DNA of 11,761 nt from Chloroflexota bacterium. Lineage in GTDB: Bacteria; Chloroflexota; UBA6077; CF-72. The notes under the pieces were generated by a model. The model was not told the origin of the DNA, did no database searches, and worked only from the letters and a program-made list of their open reading frames with translations. The stretch's first letter is position 1, and each line of letters starts with the position of its first letter. This document shows, one piece after another, positions 1 through 5,138 of the stretch. Location of the stretch: NCBI GenBank assembly GCA_019242065.1, contig JAFAWJ010000803.1:1-11761 (forward strand), written 5' to 3'. The position numbers and the translations under genes were made by a program.

Positions 1-597
1 GGCGGCAAGAATCCGAGCGGATCCACCGAGTGCAACTGGTGCGGCCGCCCGTTTCTGACCCGCGGCGGCCGCGTGCGGCTGACCATCTGGCAGGTGGTCA
101 GCAGCGTGCTGCTGCTGGCCCTGGTCAGCGCGGTGGCCGCCCTCGCCGTGCTCAACGCGGGTCGCGCGCTGCCACCCCGCGCTGCCGCCAGCACGCCCAC
201 CGCGGCGCCAACGCTCGAGCCCACGCCCGCGGTCACACCGCGAGTCACCATCGCCAGCACCAGCCAACCCACGCTCACGCCCGCGCCGATTGCCGCCGCC
301 AGCGTGCCCACCGCGCAGCCGACGCCGTCCCAGCCCCCCACTCCTGAACCGACCGCCACGCCGCAGCTCCAGCAAGCGCGCATCAGCGGCACCAATGGAC
401 TCGGCGTCACCGTGCGTGAGCAGCCTGGTCCGGAGTCCGCGCGCGCAGGCGTGCTGCGCGAAGGCGCCGTCGTCTTGCTCACGGGCAACGACCAGACCGT
501 CGCCGCGCGGCCCTGGCGTGAGATCGAAACACCCGACCACACGCTCAAGGGCTGGGTGCAGGGAGACTTCGTCCAGGCGGTGCAGGCGGGAACGTAA
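1..597 (+). CDS. Zinc-ribbon / single-TM / SH3-like domain protein, 5' end outside window
   Basis: The reading frame is open from base 1, so the true start lies upstream; the internal GTG at 73 would cut away the zinc-binding pair. Within the 198 visible residues there is a Cys-x2-Cys knuckle (residues 11-14, CNWCG), probably the second half of a zinc ribbon. One hydrophobic membrane segment follows at about 29-51. Next comes a long linker rich in Pro, Thr and Ala (about 55-124), typical of an exported stalk. The C-terminal domain (about 126-195, with GLGVTVREQPG and ending GWVQGDFV) has the look of a bacterial SH3 domain. By inference the ribbon is cytoplasmic and the SH3 domain is outside, perhaps binding the cell wall or a ligand. 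No enzyme motif is visible. The coding frame is clear; the exact role is unknown. Confidence 0.8.
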   Translation, partial: GGKNPSGSTECNWCGRPFLTRGGRVRLTIWQVVSSVLLLALVSAVAALAVLNAGRALPPRAAASTPTAAPTLEPTPAVTPRVTIASTSQPTLTPAPIAAASVPTAQPTPSQPPTPEPTATPQLQQARISGTNGLGVTVREQPGPESARAGVLREGAVVLLTGNDQTVAARPWREIETPDHTLKGWVQGDFVQAVQAGT

Positions 598-634
598 ACA
601 CTGGTCCGTTGAACCCCCTGTGGACGCCTCTTGC

Positions 635-649
635 ACCGTATAATCCAAG
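635..649 (+). promoter_or_regulatory. Promoter -10 region of the two-TM protein gene
   Basis: A perfect TATAAT lies at 639-644 inside ACCGTATAATCCAAG, placing transcription start near 651 and the ATG at 670 about 19 bases later. There is no good -35 box at 16-18 bp; TTGAAC at 609-614 is too far and TGGACG at 621-626 too close. Almost the same 15-mer precedes purD (6804-6818), which supports it as a real promoter element. Confidence 0.55.
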
Positions 650-669
650 CCCGGTCGCAAAGACGCGCC

Positions 670-1110
670 ATGCCCTCCTCTCCTCCGCCCGATCGCTTCC
701 AGCGCGAGATCGACGACATCATTCGGTTGGCGGAGCGTCGCCTCGAGCATCAGTCGTTCGGCTATCGCGTGAAGCGGACGATGCGGCGACTGTGGAACCG
801 CGTGCGGGGGATCCACATCGGGCTGCCGCCTGCCGAGACGCTCGGCGGCTGGGCGATGGCGCTGTTGCTCATGGGATGGCTGATGACCTTGCCGATCGTC
901 AGCGGCGTGATGCTCGCGCGGGTGCTGGCGCAGCCCGTGTTCGTGGTCGGCATCGTCTTGCTAGTCATGGCGATCATCAGCTCGCTGACGCGCGGTCGCT
1001 CGCGGAGCAGCTCAAGCATGTGGCGCGGCGAGCGCGTGAGCTATGGCAGCCCCTACGGCGAGCGGTGGCTGGACAAAATCCGGCGCATGTTCCGCGGCGA
1101 TCGCTCCTAG
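670..1110 (+). CDS. Small membrane protein with two TM segments, function unknown
   Basis: This is a 146-residue protein read from the ATG at 670. A TTG at 631 is also in frame, but it lies upstream of the TATAAT box at 639-644 and would not be on that transcript. Residues 1-50 are charged and probably helical (DRFQREIDDIIRLAERRL, then a basic stretch RVKRTMRRLWNRVRG). Two hydrophobic segments follow at about 59-83 and 88-106, then a Ser/Arg-rich loop and a basic C-terminal tail (WLDKIRRMFRGDRS). The layout suggests an inner-membrane hairpin with both ends in the cytoplasm. I do not recognise the family. The overlapping frames are Arg/Pro-rich and lack membrane segments, so this frame is the better choice. 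The gene ends tail-to-tail with the polyprenyl synthase gene, nine bases apart. Confidence 0.7.
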   Translation: MPSSPPPDRFQREIDDIIRLAERRLEHQSFGYRVKRTMRRLWNRVRGIHIGLPPAETLGGWAMALLLMGWLMTLPIVSGVMLARVLAQPVFVVGIVLLVMAIISSLTRGRSRSSSSMWRGERVSYGSPYGERWLDKIRRMFRGDRS

Positions 1111-1119
1111 CGACCTGAC

Positions 1120-2130
1120 TTAGCGGTCGCGGTGGGTCACGAAGGCAGCCAGCGCGTCTAACGCGTCGCGCTCGGTGCTGGGCGAAAACTCGGTGAGCGC
1201 GCCGCGGGCACGCGCGACCAGCGCTTCGGCTTCGGACAGCGCCAGCGGAATCGCGCCGCTCTCCTGGACAAGACGAACCTGCAGGTCGACGTCCTCGGTC
1301 TCGAACGCGGCGCGGAACCGGCCGTCGGCCACGTCGCGCATCAGGATCACGGGCAGGGTGATCGTCCCCTGGCGCAGGTCGCTGCCGACGGGCTTGCCCA
1401 ATTCCTCTTCAGTGGCCGTGAAGTCGAGAATGTCGTCGAAGACCTGAAAGGCCAGTCCCAGGTTTTCGCCATACACGCGCAAGGCGGCGATCTGCGCGGC
1501 CGACAGCCCGACAAGCTGTCCAGTGCCTTGGCACGCCAGCACGAACAGCGAGGCCGTCTTGCCACCAATGGTGCGGTAGTAGCGGTCGCGACTGAGCGAT
1601 TCCCAGCTGTGCCGCCCACCGAGGGCACGATTGGCGTCGTCGATCTGTCCCTGGGCCATCGCTCCCAGCGTCTCGGCGAACAGGCGCACGACCTCGAGAT
1701 TGCCCGTGGCGACGCACGCCTGCGCAGCCTGAGAGAAGAGATAGTCGCCTACGAGCACCGCCAGTGCATTGCCGACGCGGGCGTACAGCGTGGCTCCGCC
1801 ACGGCGCGTATCCGATTCGTCGACGATGTCGTCGTGCACCAGACTCGCGGTGTGCAGCAACTCGACGCCGACGGCCATCTGGTTGAGCGCGTCCGCGTCC
1901 ACATCGACTGTCGCGCCAGCCGACATGCGGCCAATCAGCAGCGCCAGCGCCGGTCGCAGCCGCTTGCCCGAGCCAGGCAAGACGGCCGACAGCATGGGCG
2001 CCAGGATCGCGTCGTCGGTCTCTGCCAGTTGGCCGAGCGAGCTGTGGACGCGCGTCAGGCCAGGTTGAACCAGGGCCAGGACGGTGCCGATCGCATCCGG
2101 TTGCGACTGCGTACTGACAGTGGAGCTCAC
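1120..2130 (-). CDS. Long-chain polyprenyl diphosphate synthase (trans-isoprenyl transferase)
   Basis: This cytosolic enzyme adds isopentenyl units to an allylic diphosphate to make the side chain of quinones. The 336-residue protein has the whole family set: GSGKRLRP (53-60), first Asp-rich motif DDIVD (100-104) followed by RR (109-110), GDYLF (128-132), KT (191-192), second Asp-rich motif DDILD (232-236) and GSDLRQGTITLP (249-260). The fifth residue before the first DDxxD is a small Ala (A95), which in this family allows long products (about C30-C50) rather than C15-C20; the exact length cannot be read. The start is GTG at 2130. It overlaps the tatD stop as GTGA and has GAGGA at 2138-2142 seven bases before it. 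A start at 2178 would run 52 bases into tatD with no support. It is the third gene of rsmI-tatD-synthase. Confidence 0.93.
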   Translation of the reverse strand: MSSTVSTQSQPDAIGTVLALVQPGLTRVHSSLGQLAETDDAILAPMLSAVLPGSGKRLRPALALLIGRMSAGATVDVDADALNQMAVGVELLHTASLVHDDIVDESDTRRGGATLYARVGNALAVLVGDYLFSQAAQACVATGNLEVVRLFAETLGAMAQGQIDDANRALGGRHSWESLSRDRYYRTIGGKTASLFVLACQGTGQLVGLSAAQIAALRVYGENLGLAFQVFDDILDFTATEEELGKPVGSDLRQGTITLPVILMRDVADGRFRAAFETEDVDLQVRLVQESGAIPLALSEAEALVARARGALTEFSPSTERDALDALAAFVTHRDR

Positions 2131-2915
2131 GCCGCAATCCTCGCCGACACGTTCAAGAGCTCGAACGTGTTGGTCCACAGCGTGTCGACCAGTGCGTCGA
2201 GGGGAACCTCGAGCACGCTTGCCACACAGGCGGCCGTGTCACGCACATAGGCAGGCTCGTTGCGGCGGCCGCGGTGCGGCTCGGGCGCCAGGTAAGGGCA
2301 GTCGGTCTCCACCAGGAGCCGATCGCGCGGTACGCGATGGACCATCTCACGTAAAGGCGGGGCGTTCTTGAATGTCACGGTGCCTGCGAAGGAGACGTAG
2401 AAGCCCGCGTCGAGCATAGCGTCCAGGAAGTGGGCGTCATTGGAGCTGAAACAGTGGAGGATTCCGTGCACGCCTCGGCCCGCGATCATCGAGGCGACGT
2501 CGGCGTCGGCCTGGCGATTGTGCACGATAACGGGCAGATCGAGTCGGCGTGCCAGATCGAGATGCCAGGCGAACGCCTGCCGCTGACGCTCAGGCGAGGT
2601 GAAGTGCCGATATGTATCCAGGCCTGTCTCGCCTATCGCGACGACCTCGGGCGCCTCGGCAAGTTCGGCGACTGCTTCAAAATCCGCCTCGGACGCCTGG
2701 GCGGCCGAGTTCGGATGAATGCCAACGGACGCCCACGTCTGCGGCAGCGCGCGAGCCAGCTCGACGGCTGCACGGCTGGTGGCCAGGTCGTAGCCGACGA
2801 GCAGCATGGCGGTGACTCCGGCGGCACGCGCTCGATCGAGCACAGCCGGGCGGTCCGCGTCGAAGGCGGAGTCCATCAGATGGGCATGTGTATCGACCAG
2901 GCCCCGTGTGTTCAC
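2127..2915 (-). CDS. tatD: TatD family metal-dependent hydrolase / DNase
   Basis: A 262-residue TIM-barrel metallohydrolase of the TatD family; members are 3'-5' exonucleases acting on DNA or RNA in the cytoplasm. The metal ligands are in order: HxH in DTHAH (H10, H12), the GETGLD glutamate (E96), H132 (VIVHNRQ), H154 (GILHCFSS) and D205 (LVETDCPYLAPEPHRG). Length is normal (about 255-265). The GTG start at 2915 overlaps the rsmI stop as GTGA, and its own TGA overlaps the next start the same way, so the three genes look translationally coupled. There is no clear Shine-Dalgarno before this start, as expected if ribosomes re-initiate after rsmI. Function in the family is certain; the physiological substrate is not. 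Confidence 0.94.
   Translation of the reverse strand: MNTRGLVDTHAHLMDSAFDADRPAVLDRARAAGVTAMLLVGYDLATSRAAVELARALPQTWASVGIHPNSAAQASEADFEAVAELAEAPEVVAIGETGLDTYRHFTSPERQRQAFAWHLDLARRLDLPVIVHNRQADADVASMIAGRGVHGILHCFSSNDAHFLDAMLDAGFYVSFAGTVTFKNAPPLREMVHRVPRDRLLVETDCPYLAPEPHRGRRNEPAYVRDTAACVASVLEVPLDALVDTLWTNTFELLNVSARIAA
2138..2142 (-). promoter_or_regulatory. Ribosome binding site fixing the polyprenyl synthase start
   Basis: GAGGA on the minus strand lies within the end of tatD, with a 7-base spacer to the GTG at 2130. It selects this start over the in-frame upstream one at 2178. Confidence 0.6.
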
Positions 2916-3607
2916 GCGGCGCGTCCGGGGATGGGCGCACCGGCGCCGCCGACCAGCAGCGTGAATTCGCCGCGCGGCACGTGCCCCGAGAAGTGGGCCA
3001 GGGCATCGGCCGCCGTGCCGCGAAAGAACTCCTCGAAATGTTTGGTCAGCTCGCGGCCAACCGCCACGGCACGCTCGGCGCCGAGCGCGGCGACCAGGTC
3101 CGTCAGGCTCGACACGATGCGATGCGGTGACTCGAAGACGACCAGCGTGGACTGACTGTCGAGGTGGCGCGCGAACAGTTTGCGACGCGCGGCGCTGGTG
3201 CGTGGCAGGAAGCCTTCGAAGCAGAAGGCGTGCGTCGGGAGGCCAGCCGCCATCAGGGCGGTGGTCACGCTGGAGGCGCCGGGCACTGGCACCACCTGAT
3301 AGCCAGCCGTGAGTGCATCGCGGATCAGTGGGTAGCCGGGATCAGATACGGCCGGTGTGCCCGCGTCGGTCACCAGCGCCACGTCGCCATCCTCCAGTCG
3401 CTCGAGGAGTCGGCCGCGGCGAGCGGTCGAGGTGAATTCGTGGAAGCTGGCGAGCGGCGTATGGATGTCATAGGCACGGAACAGCGTACGTGTGACGCGT
3501 GTGTCCTCGGCGGCCACCAGCGGCACTTCGCGCAGCACGCGCAGGGCACGCAGCGTCACGTCTTCAAGATTGCCGATGGGTGTGGCCACCACGTACAGCG
3601 TTCCCAA
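2912..3607 (-). CDS. rsmI: 16S rRNA (cytidine(1402)-2'-O)-methyltransferase RsmI, short form
   Basis: RsmI uses S-adenosylmethionine to methylate the 2'-OH of C1402 in the decoding centre of 16S rRNA. The tetrapyrrole-methylase fold is complete: ATPIGNLED (8-16), AAEDTR (32-37), VTDAGTPAVSDPG (79-91), VPGASS (108-113), FEGFLPR (130-136), ESPHR (159-163), GRELTKHFEE (184-193) and GEFTLLV (213-219). At 231 residues it is about 50 shorter than E. coli RsmI (286) and stops just after the catalytic domain, so the usual C-terminal extension is missing. The start is TTG at 3607; it gives the family N-terminus MGTLYVVATPIGN exactly. The Shine-Dalgarno is weak (an AAGAAAG stretch). It is the first gene of the minus-strand cluster. 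Confidence 0.94.
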   Translation of the reverse strand: MGTLYVVATPIGNLEDVTLRALRVLREVPLVAAEDTRVTRTLFRAYDIHTPLASFHEFTSTARRGRLLERLEDGDVALVTDAGTPAVSDPGYPLIRDALTAGYQVVPVPGASSVTTALMAAGLPTHAFCFEGFLPRTSAARRKLFARHLDSQSTLVVFESPHRIVSSLTDLVAALGAERAVAVGRELTKHFEEFFRGTAADALAHFSGHVPRGEFTLLVGGAGAPIPGRAA

Positions 3608-3621
3608 GCTTCTTTCTTAGC

Positions 3622-3643
3622 CTTCGGAATTTCCCGAAGTATA
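3622..3643 (-). promoter_or_regulatory. Probable rsmI -10 box overlapped by a palindrome
   Basis: On the minus strand TATACT (3643 to 3638) is preceded by TTTG and lies 30 bases before the TTG start, so transcription would begin near 3631. No convincing -35 is seen at 17 bp. A 6-bp inverted repeat, CTTCGG (3622-3627) with CCGAAG (3634-3639), overlaps the box and start site. It could be an operator or a small hairpin at the 5' end of the mRNA. The positions are seen; the roles are inferred. Confidence 0.4.
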
Positions 3644-3657
3644 CAAACGGCTTCACT

Positions 3658-3702
3658 CGCGTGCGGACGCCAAGTGTGCGCGTGCGGACGCCAAGTGTGC
3701 GC
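3658..3702. repeat. 21-bp perfect tandem repeat, two copies plus three bases
   Basis: The units at 3661-3681 and 3682-3702 are identical at all 21 positions (each begins GTGCGGACGC and ends CAAGTGTGCGC), and CGC at 3658-3660 starts the same register. The unit is two helical turns long and sits between divergent rsmI and guaB3, just upstream of the presumed guaB3 promoter. It may be paired protein-binding sites or a recent slippage duplication. CGCCAA inside each copy reads TTGGCG on the minus strand, but it is too far from the rsmI -10 box to be its -35. Confidence 0.9.
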
Positions 3703-3736
3703 CGGCTGGTTGTTTTCCTCCCGGACACGGGTGCCT

Positions 3737-3742
3737 TAGTAT
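3737..3742 (+). promoter_or_regulatory. Weak candidate -10 box for the guaB3 leader
   Basis: TAGTAT matches TATAAT at four of six positions and would start transcription near 3749, a few bases before the first stem of the leader at 3755. The T-rich TTTTCC at 3713-3718 lies 18 bp upstream but is a poor -35. The position fits the leader better than the sequence does. Confidence 0.3.
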
Positions 3743-3754
3743 CAAGCATGGATC

Positions 3755-3860
3755 GCGGTCAGCTCAGCGGGAGGTACCCGAGGAAGGTGGTGCGCTACCG
3801 GCACCACCACCACGCTGACCGCAGCGTGTGGCAGGTCGAGCGCTGTGCGCCACCTGCCAC
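3755..3860 (+). ncRNA. Structured 5' leader RNA of guaB3, candidate riboswitch-like regulator
   Basis: P1 is nine perfect pairs, GCGGTCAGC (3755-3763) with GCTGACCGC (3814-3822). It closes two hairpins: P2, CGGG/CCCG (3768-3771 with 3777-3780, loop AGGTA), and P3, GGTGGTGC/GCACCACC (3786-3793 with 3801-3808, loop GCTACCG). The loops contain GGTA (3773-3776) and TACC (3796-3799), which can form a four-pair kissing contact. Joining strands are 4, 5 and 5 bases. P4 follows, GTGGCAGGT (3828-3836) with ACCTGCCAC (3852-3860), nine perfect pairs. A terminator comes next, then the guaB3 ribosome binding site. A three-way junction with kissing loops before a guanine-synthesis gene recalls purine riboswitches, but the conserved junction bases of that class are absent. 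Pairings are read from sequence; ligand and switching are inference. An open frame with four His codons crosses the region (see findings). Confidence 0.5.
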
Positions 3861-3876
3861 CGATTTGTTCGCTGTT

Positions 3877-3913
3877 GCGCCCCGTGAGCCTGAGAACGCT
3901 CCGGGGCGCTTTT
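3877..3913 (+). terminator. Intrinsic terminator in the guaB3 leader
   Basis: GCGCCCCG (3877-3884) pairs with CGGGGCGC (3902-3909). After a one-base bulge the stem continues with GAGC (3886-3889) and GCTC (3898-3901), 12 pairs in all, capped by CTGAGAAC, and is followed directly by TTTTGT (3910-3915). It ends only nine bases before the guaB3 Shine-Dalgarno and has no gene before it on this strand, so it must act on the leader transcript itself. That is the arrangement of a transcription attenuator. Confidence 0.75.
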
Positions 3914-3921
3914 GTATCGCC

Positions 3922-3928
3922 GGGAGAG
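3922..3928 (+). promoter_or_regulatory. Ribosome binding site of guaB3
   Basis: GGGAGAG lies seven bases before ATG 3936. It decides this start over the in-frame TTG at 3912, which falls in the terminator's T-run. Confidence 0.65.
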
Positions 3929-3935
3929 CTGCCCT

Positions 3936-5135
3936 ATGACTACTGCTGTTCGTGAGAGTGTCGCGTCCTTCGGCCGTGAGGAAGTTGAAGCGAAAGCGCC
4001 TCTGACGAGCCGCTTACGACCGGCCTATGGCTTCGACGACGTTGCCATCGTGCCTGGCGTGGAGACGCTGAACCCGGACGACGTCGATCTGAGCTGGTCG
4101 CTCGGTAGCCAGCGCTTCGCGATCCCGATCATCGCTTCGGCGATGGACGGCGTGGTCGACGTCGCCTTTGCCGTCGCCCTGAGCAAGCTGGGCGGTCTGG
4201 GCGTGGTGAACCTCGAGGGGCTGCAAACCCGCTATGAGCGACCCGAAGAGCCGCTGGCCGAGATTGCCGCGGCCAACCGCGAATCGGCTACCGAGCTGAT
4301 GCAGCGGCTGTATCAAGCGCCGATCCGCGACGAGCTTGTCGCGCGTCGGATCCAGGAGATCAAGGCCGCGGGCGGGGTCGCGGCTGTCTCGTCGACGCCG
4401 ACACTGGCCGACCGACTCGGACGGGTGTCGTCCGAAGCCGGCGTGGATGTCTTCGTCGTCCAGTCGACGGTGACCTCACGGCGGTTCCGTTCCAATGGCG
4501 GGCCGCCGCCACTGGATTTCGCTCGCTTCTGTCGCGAGCTACCGGTGCCCGTGGTGGTCGGCAACTGCGTCGGGTTCGCCGCCGCGCTCGAGTTGATGGA
4601 GACTGGCATCGCCGGCTTGCTCGTAGGCGTCGGGCCTGGCGCGGCGTGCACCAGCCGCGAGGTGCTGGGTATTGGCGTGCCACAGGTGACCGCGACCATG
4701 GACTGCGCCGCTGCTCGTGACCTGTTCTATGCCCGCACCGGTCGCTACGTGCCGATCGTGACCGACGGTGGCATGCGCACGGGGGGCGACGTCTGCAAAG
4801 CGTTCGGCAGCGGGGCGGACGCGGTGATGATCGGCTCGCCGTTTGCGCAAGCGGCCGAGGCGCCAGGGCGTGGGCACCACTGGGGCATGGCCACGCCGCA
4901 CGCGGGGCTGCCGCGCGGGACGCGCATCAAGGTGGGTGTCAACGGCAGCCTGGAGCAGATCCTGTTTGGTCCAACGAGCCTCAGCAATGGGACACAGAAC
5001 CTGGTCGGCGCGCTGCGCACGTGCATGGGCGTGTGTGGCGCGGGGACGCTGCGCGAGATGCACCAGGTGGAGATGGTGATCGCGCCGGCGATCAAGACCG
5101 AGGGCAAGAGCTGGCAACTGGCGGGCGCCGTCTAA
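3936..5135 (+). CDS. guaB3: GuaB3-type IMP dehydrogenase family protein (no CBS domains)
   Basis: A cytosolic TIM-barrel enzyme of the IMP dehydrogenase/GMP reductase superfamily, 399 residues. Expected reaction: IMP + NAD+ to XMP, the first step of the guanine branch. Features in order: YGFDDVAIVPG (31-41), SAMDGVVDV (68-76), GLGVVNLEG (87-95), substrate loop GVGPGAACTSR with the catalytic Cys at 238, DGGMRTGGDVCKA (277-289, D277 on the ribose), GSPFAQAAEAPGRG and the mobile flap HHWGMATPH (314-322). Canonical GuaB is about 480-500 residues because two CBS domains are inserted after the first barrel strands; here the sequence passes straight on, as in the GuaB3 group of actinobacteria and cyanobacteria. 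GuaB3 has long been listed as 'IMPDH-related'; IMPDH activity is reported for a cyanobacterial member. The gene sits behind an attenuator-like leader and three bases before guaA, which supports the XMP role. A second, CBS-containing guaB may lie elsewhere. Confidence 0.9.
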   Translation: MTTAVRESVASFGREEVEAKAPLTSRLRPAYGFDDVAIVPGVETLNPDDVDLSWSLGSQRFAIPIIASAMDGVVDVAFAVALSKLGGLGVVNLEGLQTRYERPEEPLAEIAAANRESATELMQRLYQAPIRDELVARRIQEIKAAGGVAAVSSTPTLADRLGRVSSEAGVDVFVVQSTVTSRRFRSNGGPPPLDFARFCRELPVPVVVGNCVGFAAALELMETGIAGLLVGVGPGAACTSREVLGIGVPQVTATMDCAAARDLFYARTGRYVPIVTDGGMRTGGDVCKAFGSGADAVMIGSPFAQAAEAPGRGHHWGMATPHAGLPRGTRIKVGVNGSLEQILFGPTSLSNGTQNLVGALRTCMGVCGAGTLREMHQVEMVIAPAIKTEGKSWQLAGAV

Positions 5136-5138
5136 TCG

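Noticed and set aside
1097..1104. GCGATCGC palindrome (HIP1-like)
   Set aside because: A single copy inside a coding end; expected by chance in GC-rich DNA.
609..1118. 169-codon frame overlapping the two-TM gene
   Set aside because: Arg/Ala-rich without structure, while the other frame shows two clean TM segments and a promoter.
1110..1130. 6-bp inverted repeat GCGACC/GGTCGC over the two convergent stops
   Set aside because: Short stem, 9-base loop and no T-run on either strand; not enough to call a terminator.
3785..3800. AGGTGGTGCGCTACCG resembling the T-box core
   Set aside because: The match to the T-box consensus is partial, it is not next to the terminator stem, and no aminoacyl-tRNA gene follows.
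3890..3895. CTGAGA in the terminator loop, like the TPP riboswitch motif
   Set aside because: None of the other TPP elements are present and the downstream genes are for guanine synthesis.
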